A stretch of 64,000 nt of DNA. It comes from Ottowia beijingensis. GTDB lineage: Bacteria > Pseudomonadota > Gammaproteobacteria > Burkholderiales > Burkholderiaceae_C. The notes under the pieces were generated by a model. The model was not told the DNA's origin. It saw only the letters and a program-made list of their open reading frames with translations, and ran no database searches. The translations under genes were made by a program, and so were the position numbers. Numbering within the stretch: the first letter of the stretch is position 1; the number at the start of each line of letters is the position of its first letter. The stretch spans positions 3,472,001 to 3,536,000 of the forward strand of contig NZ_JACCKX010000001.1 of NCBI RefSeq assembly GCF_013423955.1, given 5' to 3'. Shown in pieces: positions 1 through 8,911 of the stretch.

Positions 1-60
1 GCGATCCGGCGGCTTGATCGCCACCAACGCCTGATCGCGGGCAAGCCCGCTCCCACACAG
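1..60. repeat. REP-like palindrome, family B (cut by window edge)
   Basis: The right arm, ATCGCGGGCAAGCCCGCTCC (about 34-53), matches the right arm of the complete copy at 9264-9338. The left arm lies outside the window apart from the first few bases. Positions 61-110 hold nothing I recognise. Confidence 0.75.
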
Positions 61-110
61 CAGATGAGGGTCGTGCGTCATCGGAGACTTGTTGCCGATC
101 AAGCAAGAAT

Positions 111-195
111 GATAGCTGCTAGCGCTCGTCAGATAATGATTTCAGGTGTTTTATGCTTGAAACCATTGCTGGACGAGCGCAGGCCACTATCAAAA
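111..195. repeat. Family A repeat, long form
   Basis: The left end reads atagctgctagcgctcgtc and the right end gacgagcgcaggccactatc. The arms GCGCTCGTC (122-130) and GACGAGCGC (172-180) are inverted repeats around an AT-rich centre. The same plan recurs at 3983, 8803, 20163 and 51942. It lies downstream of the Fur-family gene and may act as its terminator. Confidence 0.7.
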
Positions 196-244
196 CAAAA
201 GCATCGCCAGCATGGCAGGCGGCGAGGCAGGGGCGCTCGACCGC

Positions 245-694
245 TCAGGCCGCGCTGGTCTTCACGCGCAGCATCAGCTGCACGTCCTGCACCTGCAGGC
301 CGGCGGGCAGGGTGTCGATGCCCGACACCTGAAGACGCACACCGGGCGGCAGGTCGTGCACCTGGCCGGTTTCCACATCCACCCAATGCGGGTGCAGCGT
401 AGGGTTGCTGTCGTACACCACGGCGCCGGTGCCGCTGTGCAGCTCGCGCAGCAGGCCGGCCTCGGCAAACTGCGCCAGCGTGGCGTAGACGGTGGCGCGC
501 GAGATCGGGGTGGCGTCCACATCGGCCACGGTCGGCGCGCCGCCGTGCAAGGTCTTGACCACCTGCTCGGCCGTCAGGTGCACGGGCTGCGCAAACATCA
601 CCGCCGCCACGGCCAGGCGCTGGCGCGTGGGCTGCAGGCCTGCACTGCGCAGGCGCTGCACCAGGTCCAGGTCGGGCGCGGGGCGGCGGTTCAT
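245..694 (-). CDS. Fur-family transcriptional regulator (Cys-free, Irr/PerR-like)
   Basis: A 149-residue Fur-family repressor. Family knowledge predicts a metal- or peroxide-responsive dimer that binds operator DNA. The N-terminal winged helix is visible: LRSAGLQPTRQRLAV is the usual start of the fold, and ISRATVYATLAQFAEAGLL is the recognition region. The C-terminal half holds the HPHW metal-binding type motif. There is no cysteine anywhere, so the structural CxxC zinc site of classical Fur is missing, as in Irr-type regulators. The gene starts 10 bases after the stop of the cytochrome c peroxidase gene on the same strand, so the two are probably cotranscribed and it may control that gene in response to peroxide or haem/iron. 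The effector is inference. Confidence 0.88.
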   Translation of the reverse strand: MNRRPAPDLDLVQRLRSAGLQPTRQRLAVAAVMFAQPVHLTAEQVVKTLHGGAPTVADVDATPISRATVYATLAQFAEAGLLRELHSGTGAVVYDSNPTLHPHWVDVETGQVHDLPPGVRLQVSGIDTLPAGLQVQDVQLMLRVKTSAA

Positions 695-704
695 GCCGTC
701 GATC

Positions 705-1742
705 TTACTTCTTCATCGGCGCCACGATGGGCGCGAACGGGTCGGGGCGCGGCGTCTTGTCGCTCGACACCGGCAGGATCGGCAGCGTGATCTGCGGCTG
801 GTCGCCGGTCAGCGTCTTCAGGAAGGCGACGATCTGCGCGTTTTCTTCCTTCGTGTAGGTGCGGCCCAGCTGCAGGCGGCCCATGATGTCGACGGCCTCG
901 GTCAGCGTCTTGGCGGCGCCGTCGTGGAAGTAGGGGTAGGTCAGCTCCACGTTGCGCAGCGTCGGCACCTTGAAGGTGAAGCGGTCGATCTCGTTGCCGG
1001 TCACGGCCGAGCGGCCCTCGGCCGGGTGGTCGGTCTTGTAGGCCTGCACCACGCCCATCTTCATGAACATGTTGCCGCCCGCGTTGGGGCCGTTATGGCA
1101 GGCCACGCAGCCGGTGGATTTGAACAGCTCGTAGCCCTTCAGCTCGACGTCGGTGATGGCCTTGTTGTCGCCCTTCAGCCACTTGTCGAAGCGCGAGTTG
1201 GGGGTGACCAGGGTGGATTCGAAGGTGGCCAGCGCGTCGGTGACCTGCTTGATGTCGATCTTGTCGACCTTGTAGATGCTCTTGAACTCTTCCACATAGC
1301 CCGGGATGGACTGCAGCGTGGCTACGGCGGCGGCGTGCGTGGAGTTCATCTCGATCGGGTTCTCGATGGGGCCGCCGGCCTGGTCGGCCAGGTCCTTGGC
1401 GCGGCCGTCCCAGAACTGGGCGATGTTGAGCACGGCGTTGAGCACGGTGGGCGAGTTGATGCCGCCCTTCTGCCAGCGGTCACCCACCGAGGCGGCCACG
1501 TTGTCGGAGCCGCCCATGCTGAGGTTGTGGCACGAGTTGCACGAGATGAAGCCCGAGCGCGACAGGCGCGGGTCGAACCACAGCTTCTTGCCCAGCTGCA
1601 CCTTGGCCGGATCGGTCACCTTGGCCGGCTCGATGGGCTGGATCGGCTCGTCGCGCGGCTTCTGGGCCTGCGCCTGGAACCCGACCGCCAGGGCGAGGGC
1701 AGCGGCCAGGGCGGCGGCGGAAAGGGGCTTCAGCTTCTTCAT
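705..1742 (-). CDS. Di-haem cytochrome c peroxidase
   Basis: A 345-residue periplasmic peroxidase of the CcpA/MauG family, which reduces hydrogen peroxide with electrons from c-type cytochromes. A signal peptide (residues 1 to about 26, ending AQA) precedes two haem c attachment motifs, CNSCH at residues 68-72 and CVACH at 212-216. That is the normal spacing for the two-domain fold. An AAGGAG ribosome site lies just before the ATG. The Fur-family gene follows after 10 bases, which suggests an oxidative-stress unit. Upstream, CCAGT-gcga-ACTGG (1765-1778) is a short perfect inverted repeat that could be an operator; that is a guess. Confidence 0.95.
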   Translation of the reverse strand: MKKLKPLSAAALAAALALAVGFQAQAQKPRDEPIQPIEPAKVTDPAKVQLGKKLWFDPRLSRSGFISCNSCHNLSMGGSDNVAASVGDRWQKGGINSPTVLNAVLNIAQFWDGRAKDLADQAGGPIENPIEMNSTHAAAVATLQSIPGYVEEFKSIYKVDKIDIKQVTDALATFESTLVTPNSRFDKWLKGDNKAITDVELKGYELFKSTGCVACHNGPNAGGNMFMKMGVVQAYKTDHPAEGRSAVTGNEIDRFTFKVPTLRNVELTYPYFHDGAAKTLTEAVDIMGRLQLGRTYTKEENAQIVAFLKTLTGDQPQITLPILPVSSDKTPRPDPFAPIVAPMKK

Positions 1743-1920
1743 GGGGACTCCTTCGGTTGGTGAACCAGTGCGAACTGGACAGCATCCAGATCATGTAACA
1801 GCGATTGTGTCCGGCATACCCGGTGGAGATATTGCGATGGATCAACCCCAGGGCGTTCAGCTCCTGTCAGTCCGCCGTGAGGGGCTGGGTATCATTTGCC
1901 GAACCACAAGGAGACCCGTC

Positions 1921-3564
1921 ATGGCCAGCATCTACGACACCGATCTGCCCCGCACCGAAGCCAACTTCGCCCCCTTCACCCCGTTGGCCTTCATCCAGCG
2001 CACGGCCGAGGTCTACCCCGACAAGCTGGCCATCGTGCATGGCGAGCTGCGCCAGAACTGGGCCCAGACCTACGACCGCTGCCGCCAGCTGGCCAGCGCG
2101 CTGCAAAAGCACGGCATCGGCAAGAACGACACCGTGGCCGCCATGCTGCCCAACACCCCGCCGATGGTGGAGGCGCACTTCGGCGTGCCCATGGCCGGCG
2201 CGGTGCTGAACACGCTGAACACGCGGCTTGATCCCGAGGCCGTGGCCTTCATGCTGGACCACGGCGAGGCCAAGGCCATCATCGTCGACCCCGAGTTCGC
2301 GGGCATCGTGAAGAAGGCGCTGGCGCTGCGTACATCGACCGCGCCGCTGCTGGTGATCGACGTGGAAGACGCGCTGTATGGCGAGGGCACCAAGATCGGC
2401 AGCGTCACCTACGAAGCCTTCGTGGCGCAGGGCGATGCGAAGTTCGCGTGGAAGTACCCGGCCGACGAGTGGGACGCGATTGCGCTCAACTACACCTCGG
2501 GCACCACGGGCAACCCCAAGGGCGTGGTCTACCACCACCGCGGCGCGGCGACCAACGCCATCAGCAACATCCTGGAGTGGGACCTGCCCAAGCACGCCGT
2601 CTATCTGTGGACGCTGCCGATGTTCCACTGCAACGGCTGGTGCTTTCCGTGGACCATCGCGGCGCGCGCGGGCGTCAACGTCTGCCTGCGGCGCGTGGAG
2701 GCCAAGGCGATCTTCGACGCTATCCGCCACCACGGCGTGACGCATTACTGCGGCGCGCCCATCGTGCACGGGCTGCTGGTGAACGCACCCGATGAAATGA
2801 AAAAGGGCGTGCCGGCCGGCGTGAAGTGCATGGTGGCGGGCGCCGCGCCGCCGGCCTCGATGATCGAGGGCATGGAGCAGATGGGGTTCGACCTGACGCA
2901 CGTGTACGGCCTGACCGAGGTGTACGGCCCGGCCACGGTGTGCGCCAAGCACGCCGCGTGGGACGAGTTGGACATCGGCGAGCGCGCGCGCCTGAACGCG
3001 CGCCAGGGCGTGCGTTACCACCTGCAGCGCGATGCGCGCGTGCTGGATCCGATGACGATGCAGCCGGTGCCGATGGACGGCGAGACCATGGGCGAGATCA
3101 TGTTCCGCGGCAACATCGCCATGAAGGGCTATCTGAAGAACCCGAAGGCGACCGAAGAAGCGTTTGCGTGTGGCTGGTTCCACTCGGGCGACCTGGCGGT
3201 GCAGTACCCCGATGGGTACATCAAGATCAAGGATCGCAGCAAGGACATCATCATCTCGGGCGGCGAGAACATTTCGTCGATCGAGGTGGAGGATGTGCTG
3301 TACCGTCACCCTGCCGTGCTGGCGGCCGCGGTGGTGGCCAAGCCGGACGACAAGTGGGGAGAGACACCCTGCGCCTTCCTGGAGCTCAAACCCGGTGCCG
3401 AGGTGACCAAGGAAGACATCGTGGCGCATTGCAAGCAGCACCTGGCGGGGTTCAAGGTGCCGCGCTACATCGTGTTCGGGGAGCTGCCGAAGACGTCGAC
3501 GGGGAAGATTCAGAAGTTTGAGTTGCGCAAGGCGGCGGGGTCTGCGACGGCCATTGACGTTTGA
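1921..3564 (+). CDS. AMP-forming acyl-CoA synthetase
   Basis: A 547-residue enzyme of the ANL superfamily that activates a carboxylic acid to its acyl-CoA with ATP. The P-loop YTSGTTGNPKGV, the YGLTEVYGP adenylate motif, the GWFHSGDLA hinge region and the C-terminal catalytic lysine in PKTSTGKIQKFELR are all present. I chose the ATG at 1921 because AAGGAGA sits seven to eight bases upstream; the frame stays open further up but has no good site. Length and motifs fit the medium/short-chain synthetase group common in Burkholderiales. The exact substrate cannot be read from sequence. It stands alone and is divergent from the peroxidase gene. Confidence 0.93.
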   Translation: MASIYDTDLPRTEANFAPFTPLAFIQRTAEVYPDKLAIVHGELRQNWAQTYDRCRQLASALQKHGIGKNDTVAAMLPNTPPMVEAHFGVPMAGAVLNTLNTRLDPEAVAFMLDHGEAKAIIVDPEFAGIVKKALALRTSTAPLLVIDVEDALYGEGTKIGSVTYEAFVAQGDAKFAWKYPADEWDAIALNYTSGTTGNPKGVVYHHRGAATNAISNILEWDLPKHAVYLWTLPMFHCNGWCFPWTIAARAGVNVCLRRVEAKAIFDAIRHHGVTHYCGAPIVHGLLVNAPDEMKKGVPAGVKCMVAGAAPPASMIEGMEQMGFDLTHVYGLTEVYGPATVCAKHAAWDELDIGERARLNARQGVRYHLQRDARVLDPMTMQPVPMDGETMGEIMFRGNIAMKGYLKNPKATEEAFACGWFHSGDLAVQYPDGYIKIKDRSKDIIISGGENISSIEVEDVLYRHPAVLAAAVVAKPDDKWGETPCAFLELKPGAEVTKEDIVAHCKQHLAGFKVPRYIVFGELPKTSTGKIQKFELRKAAGSATAIDV

Positions 3565-3620
3565 TTTTGTTGGGGTGTTGGGGGCGCTGCTGGCCGGGAT
3601 GTGCGCCCGGCGGCGCAGTC

Positions 3621-3648
3621 ACTTTCTTTTGTCTCGCCAAAAGAAAGT
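3621..3648. repeat. Perfect hairpin ACTTTCTTTTG / CAAAAGAAAGT
   Basis: An 11-bp perfect inverted repeat around the six-base loop TCTCGC, followed by AACCAAAAAAGGCGACC. It lies 57 bases after the acyl-CoA synthetase stop and could serve as a transcription terminator. I know this motif as a dispersed repeat in Burkholderiales genomes. Confidence 0.6.
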
Positions 3649-3934
3649 AACCAAAAAAGGCGACCCCACTGGCCGTGTCCCTCCGCTTCGCTGCGGGCAA
3701 CCTGCGATGCTCGGGCGTGGGGCGGCGCTGCGGAACTCGCTTTGTTCGCTGCGCTCACGCCGCTCAGACAACCGCAGCGAGTCAGAGCACGAAGCGCGGC
3801 ATGCTGCGCTGCCGCGCCCGCCCCACGCCCTGCGCTTCTCGGCACGGCCAGAGGGAGTTGAAGTCCCTTCGGGCCATCGCTGCGCTCGGTCTTGGCTTGG
3901 TTGGCGCCGCTGCTTCGCGCGGCGCGTCTTCTTG

Positions 3935-3972
3935 CTCCCTCTCCCGCTGGCGGGAGAGGGTTGGGGTGAGGG
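3935..3972. repeat. Family C palindrome (CCCTCTCCC...GGGAGAGGG)
   Basis: CCCTCTCCCGC-tg-GCGGGAGAGGG is followed by ttggggtgaggg. The same unit recurs near 14196, 22821-23056, 31758, 53339 and inside ligA at 54101-54211. Confidence 0.75.
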
Positions 3973-3982
3973 TAAACGAGTT

Positions 3983-4080
3983 CAAAAACCATAGCTGCCT
4001 GCGCCCGTGACCAAAGTATTTCAGGTCTTTATTCCTTAAACCCCTTGAAATACGTGCGCAAGCCACTATGAAAATAAAAT
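3983..4080. repeat. Family A repeat, long form
   Basis: It opens with aaaaaccatagctgcctgcgc and closes with gcgcaagccactatgaaaat, the same plan as the copies at 111 and 51942. It lies between the acyl-CoA synthetase and channel genes. Confidence 0.7.
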
Positions 4081-4326
4081 CGACTCCAGCCGGCGTGTCA
4101 GCGCCCAACTGGCTGCTCGCCAGGCAGCACGCTATTCATAAAGTAGCTGCCTGCGCAGATCGGATAAGCCTTGCGACCTTCTTCCTCGTATAGACTTTCC
4201 CTCTGATTGCGCAAGCGGTGCTTGCAGCGCCGGTCGTCGTCACTGCGTCACAGCGCGGCGGCAGCATCGTCCGGTGTCGGTTCGCTGAACGCCGGCGCTG
4301 AACCCCACACCACGGAGACCATCGTT

Positions 4327-5622
4327 TTGGAGTTTGACGCCTTGTCGTTGTCGCAGCCCTGGGCGCAGGCCGCTTTCGGGCTGACCGGGCTGTTGCTGCT
4401 GGCCTGGGTGGTGCAGCTGCTGGTGCAGCTGGTGCTCACGCGCGGTGTCGCCCGGTTGGGCGTGGCGGCGGGCGCGACGGGCTTCAGTGCCGTGCTGCTG
4501 GACCGCGCCGTGCTGCGCCGCGTGGCGCAGATCGCGCCGGCGCTGCTGGTGCTGCTGGCGGTGCGCTTCGTGCCGCACCTGCCGGCCGTGGTGGTGACGG
4601 TGATCGAGAACGTCGCCGGCGCGCTGATCGTGCTGTTCATCGCGCGCACGCTGTTCAAGATGCTGGACGTGGCGCTGCACGTGCACGACCGGCACGGCGA
4701 CGCGGCGCGCTCCATCAAGGCCTACGTGCAGATGGGGCAGCTGGTGGTGGCGATTGCGGCCGTGGTCATCATGATCGCCGCGCTGGCCGACAAGTCGCCG
4801 TTCATCGTGCTGTCCGGCTTCGGTGCCATGTCGGCGGTGCTGATGCTGGTGTTTCAGGACACCATCAAGTCGTTTGCCGCCGGCCTGCAGATCGAAGGCA
4901 ACGACATGCTGCGCGTGGGCGACTGGATCGAGGTGCCGCAGGCCGGCGCCGATGGCGCGGTGATCGACATCGCGCTGAACACCGTCAAGGTGCAGAACTG
5001 GGACAAGACCATCGTCACCATTCCCACCTGGAAGCTGATGAGCGAGAGCTTCAAGAACTGGCGCGGCATGCAGGAGTCGGGCGGGCGGCGCATCAAGCGC
5101 ACGCTGATGATCGACGCCGGCTCGATCCACTTCCTCTCCGACGAGCAGATCGAGCGCCTGGGCCACGTCAAGCTGATTGCCGACTACGTGAAGGAGAAAG
5201 CCGACGCGGTGAAGATCTCGCGCGCCATGAAGCTGCGCGAGCTGGGCGAGGTGCTGGGCCGCGTGCCGGCCAACCGGCGCCGGTTGACCAACATCGGCAC
5301 CTTCCGCGCCTACGTGCTGGCTTACCTGAAGGCCAACAGCGGCATCCACCCCGACATGACGCTGATGGTGCGCATGCTGCAGCCCACGCCGGAGGGCGTG
5401 CCGCTGGAGCTGTACTGCTTCACCAACACCACGGCGTGGGTGGATTACGAGACCATCCAGAGCGACATCTTCGACCACCTGCTGGCGATCCTGCCGGAGT
5501 TCGGGCTGCGCGCCTTCCAGGCGCCGGGCGGCGCCGACATGCGCGCGCTGGGCGGTGGGCTGGCCGTGCACGGGACGGGCGCGGGCGCGGTGGCTGCAAC
5601 GGCGGCGGCGCCGCGCGAGTGA
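4327..5622 (+). CDS. ybdG: Mechanosensitive channel, MscS superfamily, YbdG-like
   Basis: A protein of about 431 residues of the MscS superfamily, which opens under membrane tension and releases solutes after osmotic downshock. Four to five hydrophobic segments fill the N-terminal half. They are followed by the pore-lining/beta-domain signature FGAMSAVLMLVFQDTIKSF and VGDWIEVPQAGADGAVIDI, then the cytoplasmic segment TIPTWKLMSESFKNWRGM and GGRRIKRTLMID. That last pair is characteristic of the YbdG subgroup rather than MscS itself. I prefer the TTG at 4327, which has GGAGA a few bases upstream. Farther-upstream starts would add a non-hydrophobic tail that overlaps repeat-rich leader DNA. Confidence 0.88.
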   Translation: MEFDALSLSQPWAQAAFGLTGLLLLAWVVQLLVQLVLTRGVARLGVAAGATGFSAVLLDRAVLRRVAQIAPALLVLLAVRFVPHLPAVVVTVIENVAGALIVLFIARTLFKMLDVALHVHDRHGDAARSIKAYVQMGQLVVAIAAVVIMIAALADKSPFIVLSGFGAMSAVLMLVFQDTIKSFAAGLQIEGNDMLRVGDWIEVPQAGADGAVIDIALNTVKVQNWDKTIVTIPTWKLMSESFKNWRGMQESGGRRIKRTLMIDAGSIHFLSDEQIERLGHVKLIADYVKEKADAVKISRAMKLRELGEVLGRVPANRRRLTNIGTFRAYVLAYLKANSGIHPDMTLMVRMLQPTPEGVPLELYCFTNTTAWVDYETIQSDIFDHLLAILPEFGLRAFQAPGGADMRALGGGLAVHGTGAGAVAATAAAPRE

Positions 5623-5642
5623 TGGATGCGCATGCGCTTTCA

Positions 5643-5671
5643 AGAATGACGAATGACGAATGACGAATGAC
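5643..5671 (+). repeat. Tandem 7-bp repeat (atgacga)n
   Basis: Four near-perfect copies of atgacga follow the channel stop. Related tandem or inverted atgacga/tcgtcat runs occur at 60325-60382 and 60628-60660. Confidence 0.7.
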
Positions 5672-5807
5672 TTCGCTGCGCTTCAATGACAAAGCGGCGG
5701 TTCGTCATCGGTCATCGTTTTGAACGCAACACTGCATGAGCGCGCGGCGACAATGCGCGCCCCGGTCCTGCAGGCCTGCATCCGGCAGGGGGACCTGGAG
5801 AATATTC

Positions 5808-6377
5808 ATGAGCATGAAAAACACATCTAGCGCCCGGCTGCCGGGCGCAAGAAGCTATCGGTTTGATACCTTCAATCCGCGCCAAATGGCTATCGCCTGT
5901 TTCCATGCCCGGCGCACCGCCGCCGCCGCGCTGCTGCTGGCTGCCACCGCCGGCGCCGGTGCGCAGCAGATCGGCGACGTGAGCACCGCCTTCCAGCTGC
6001 TCGGCCCCAACCACAAGATCGTCGTCGAGGCCTACGACGACCCGCTGGTCGAGGGCGTGACCTGCTATGTCTCGCGGGCGCGCACCGGCGGCATCAAGGG
6101 CGGGCTGGGCCTGGCCGAGGACCGCGCCGAGGCCTCGATCGCCTGCCGCCAGGTCGGGCCCATCAGCTTCAGCGCGCCGCTGCGGCAGGAGGACGAGGTG
6201 TTCTCCGAGCGCATGTCGGTGCTGTTCAAGCGCCTGCGCGTGGTGCGCATGGTGGATGCGCCGCGCAACACGCTGGTGTACCTGACGTACTCCGAAAAGC
6301 TCATCGACGGCTCGCCGCAGAACAGCCTGACCGCGGTGCCCATCGACCGGGCGACGCCGATCCCCGTCAAGCCCTGA
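5808..6377 (+). CDS. creA: CreA family periplasmic protein with a repeat-derived N-terminal insert
   Basis: CreA family protein, a small secreted protein of unknown function. Diagnostic motifs are [32 protein letters not shown], the second cysteine in [10 protein letters not shown], and [16 protein letters not shown]. The signal peptide core is [18 protein letters not shown]. The only start with a good ribosome site is the ATG at 5808 (GGAG at 5797-5800). About 29 residues encoded by a family A repeat lie between it and the signal peptide. The alternative start at 5886 gives a normal 163-residue protein but has no ribosome site. I infer that the repeat inserted in frame just after the original start. 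The extended N-terminus might impair export. Confidence 0.9.
   Translation: MSMKNTSSARLPGARSYRFDTFNPRQMAIACFHARRTAAAALLLAATAGAGAQQIGDVSTAFQLLGPNHKIVVEAYDDPLVEGVTCYVSRARTGGIKGGLGLAEDRAEASIACRQVGPISFSAPLRQEDEVFSERMSVLFKRLRVVRMVDAPRNTLVYLTYSEKLIDGSPQNSLTAVPIDRATPIPVKP
5811..5905. repeat. Family A repeat inside the creA 5' end
   Basis: Contains tagcgcccggctgccgggcgc, then agaagctatcggtttgatac, then ccaaatggctatcgcctgttt. The same pieces, inverted, form the intergenic copy at 33340-33434. It is translated in frame from the ATG at 5808. Confidence 0.6.
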
Positions 6378-6388
6378 GCCACGCCTGA

Positions 6389-6423
6389 CAAAAAACGGGC
6401 AACGCCTGCACCGGCGCTGCCCG
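6389..6423 (-). terminator. Rho-independent terminator of ggt
   Basis: On the minus strand CGGGCAGCGCC pairs with GGCGTTGCCCG and is followed directly by TTTTTTG. It lies 35 bases beyond the ggt stop codon. Confidence 0.75.
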
Positions 6424-6457
6424 CTGCTGGTTGACGAGGCGGCGGCTCTCGCGCCGC

Positions 6458-8289
6458 TCAGTCACCCAACACCACACCCTCGCGCCGCGGATCGGCGCCG
6501 CCCAGCCACATGGGCTTGCCGTGCACGTTGGCGCGGGTGATGGCCTGCAGGCCGCTGGTCATGTTCATCTCGCGCACTTCGGCGCCGCGCGTGCGCAACG
6601 CTTCGACGGTGGCGGGCGGAAACTTCTTCTCCTCCAGCAGGCTGGGGCCGTTGGTGCTGCCGAAATTGGGCAGGTTGATGGCCTGCTGCGGCGTCAGGCC
6701 CCAGTTCAGCACGCCGTGCAGCGTCTTGGCGGTGTAGTGGATGATGAGCGCGCCGCCGGGGCTGCCGCCGCTCATCAGCAGCGGGCCGCGCGAGCCGTCG
6801 GCGTTCTTCTCGAACACCAGCGTGGGCGCCATCGACGAGCGCGGGCGCTTGCCCGGCTGCACGCGGTTGGCGATGGGCTGGCCGTCGGCGCTGGTGGGCG
6901 CGAAGCTGAAGTCGGTCAGCTCGTTGTTCAGCAGGAAGCCCTTCACCATCTGGCGCGCGCCGAAGGCGTCCTCGATGGTCGTCGTCATCGCCAGCGCGTT
7001 GCCGTGCGCGTCGACGATGCTGATGTGGCTGGTGCCGTATTCGGGTTGCTCGGGCATGGGCGCGAAGCCGATCTTCAGCGCGCCGGGCTGGCCGGGCTGC
7101 GCCACCTTCAGGCTCTGCGCGCCGATGAGCGCGGCGCGGCTTTTCAGGTAAGCAGGGTCGAGCAGGCTCATCCAGCTGCCGGCGGGCGGCTGCACGAAAT
7201 CGGGGTCGGCCACGTACTGCGCGCGGTCGGCAAAGGCCAGGCGCGCGGCCTCGGTGTAGTAGTGCAGCCAGTCGGCGGTGGGCAGGCCGGCGGCGTCCGG
7301 CTTCATGGCGGCGCCGGGCGTCTGCGCCAGGATGCCGAGGATCTGGCCGATGGCGATGGCGCCCGATGACGGCGGCGGGAAGCCGCACACCTCCACCGTC
7401 TTGCCGGCCGCGGCCAGGTCGTGGCACAGCGGGGCGCGGCGCTTGGGTTGGTAGTTGGCCAGGTCGGCCAGCGTCATCTGGCCGGGGTTGGCGTGCCGCG
7501 TGACCTTGTCGACGATGGCCTGCGCCAACGGGCCTTGCAGCAAGGCGGCCGAGCCGCGTGCCGCAATGCCGCGCAGCACCTCGGCCAGCTCGGGGTTCTT
7601 CAGCACATGGCCCACGGGCCAGGGCTTGCCGGCGGCGTCGTAGAAGTATTTCGCGGCCACCGGGTCCTTGATCAGGTGTTTCTCGTTGGCCAGCATGGTG
7701 GCGAGGCGCGGGCTGACCTGAAAGCCCTGTTCGGCCAGCTGGATGGCGGGCTGGATGAGCTGCGCCCACGGCAGGCGGCCGTGTGCCCGGTGCGCCTGCT
7801 CCAGCATGCGCACCGTGCCTGGCACGCCGACCGAGCGGCCGCCGACCACGCCGTCGTAGAAGGGCATGGGCTTGCCGTCGGCGCCGATGAACAGCTTTTC
7901 GGTGGCAGCAGCCGGCGCGGTCTCGCGGCCGTCCCAGGCCACCAGCTCGCGCCCACTGCTGTGCAGCAGAAAGGCGCCGCCGCCGATGCCGCTGGATTGC
8001 GGCTCGACCAGCTCAGCACCATCTGCACCGCCACCGCCGCGTCGATGGCGTTGCCGCCCGCCTTCAGCACCTGGTAGCCGGCGTCGGTGGCCAGCGGGTT
8101 GGCGGCGGCGACGGCGAATTTTTCGGTGGCCCAGCCGGGCTTGTCGGTCCAGCCCGATCCGCCCTCGGGCGTGATCGGCGCGGCCGGCGGCGGCGTGTAG
8201 CGGAAGTGGCTGCTGCTGGCGCAACCGGCCAGCAGGGTGGCGGTGGCCAGGGCACTGAGGGCGAACAGGCGGGGCGTGGGCATGGGCAT
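6458..8289 (-). CDS. ggt: Gamma-glutamyltransferase, lipoprotein (frame break at about 8010)
   Basis: Gamma-glutamyltransferase, an N-terminal nucleophile hydrolase that cleaves glutathione and transfers the gamma-glutamyl group in the periplasm. The N-terminus carries a lipoprotein signal ending TLLAGC, so the enzyme is probably membrane-anchored. The autoprocessing site and catalytic threonine lie in GTSHISIVDAHGNALAMT. The oxyanion/glycine motif is LMSGGSPGG and the tail is GGADPRREGVVLG. The ATG at 8289 follows AGGAG by seven bases. As written, the frame breaks after AVQMVLS; restoring one C (AGCTGG to AGCCTGG) joins it to LVEPQSSGIGGGAF and gives about 610 residues. The break looks like a base-calling error. 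Confidence 0.93.
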
Positions 8290-8442
8290 GGGGCGTCTCC
8301 TCTTGTGATCGAAAAAGAGGTTCATCCTAACCCGGTTGGACACCTGCGGCCCGAAATTCTTGCAAGCCGAACAGGCCGCCAGCGCTTGCTGGACAGGCGC
8401 GGACAGCTATATAAGTAGTAGCTTATTGGTGAGGAGGGTGCT

Positions 8443-8784
8443 TCAGCGGGCGGCCGCCTTCGGCTTGCGCGGCTTGGGGCATGGCAGCGCGCCGGCGGTG
8501 GCCATCACCGCGGCATGCATCGCATCGCGGTCGTCCCAGCGGTCGGCGCTCAGCAGGTAGTGCGGCGTCTGCACCCAGTGGTAGGGCGCGCCCAGCACCG
8601 GCTGGCCCAGCACGGCGCGGCCGGCGTCGGTGGGTTTGAGGAACAGCTGGTCGTTGCAGACGAAACCGACCGAGCGGCCGTCGACGTAGAGGCAGTATTC
8701 GCCGAAGGTCTTGCTGACTCGCACGCCCGGCAGGCTGGCCAGCTGGTCCAGCAGGAACTGCAGCGTTTCGGGGCGCGTGGGCAT
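8443..8784 (-). CDS. TfoX N-terminal-domain protein (copy 1)
   Basis: A 113-residue protein matching only the N-terminal domain of TfoX/Sxy. Recognisable pieces are PETLQFLLDQLASLPGV, KTFGEYCLYVDGRSVGFVCNDQLFLKP and the WDDRDAMHA tail, with a basic C-terminus. TfoX proper is a competence co-activator; stand-alone N-domain proteins have no established role. A second, closely related copy lies about 130 bases upstream at 8912-9249, so the pair is probably a tandem duplication, separated now by a family A repeat. Confidence 0.85.
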   Translation of the reverse strand: MPTRPETLQFLLDQLASLPGVRVSKTFGEYCLYVDGRSVGFVCNDQLFLKPTDAGRAVLGQPVLGAPYHWVQTPHYLLSADRWDDRDAMHAAVMATAGALPCPKPRKPKAAAR

Positions 8785-8802
8785 GGCGGGCAGGGTGGTG
8801 AA

Positions 8803-8908
8803 TCGTTATTGTTTTGATAGCGGCTGGCGCCCGGCACAAGCTAAATTCAAGAGAAAATGGCCTGAAATCATTGTTTAACAAGCTCTGGCAGCTATCGTTT
8901 GAATAGTG
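8803..8908. repeat. Family A repeat, long form
   Basis: Runs from ttgttttgatagcggctggcg through the AT-rich centre to gcagctatcgtttgaatag. It sits between the two TfoX-like genes. Confidence 0.7.
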
Positions 8909-8911
8909 GCT

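Larger units (their letters stand above)
3565..4326. other. Repeat-rich intergenic region without a gene
   Basis: This stretch of about 760 bases carries no convincing gene. It holds a perfect hairpin (3621-3648), GC-rich sequence of the type commonly scattered between Burkholderiales genes, a family C palindrome (3935-3972) and a family A repeat (3983-4080). The remainder, 4081-4326, is the leader of the channel gene. The short open frames on both strands lack ribosome sites and recognisable products. Confidence 0.7.

Noticed and set aside
3675..4010. Several 80-160 codon frames in the gap after the acyl-CoA synthetase
   Set aside because: They read through dispersed repeats and palindromes, on both strands and in several frames equally, with no start sites or homology.
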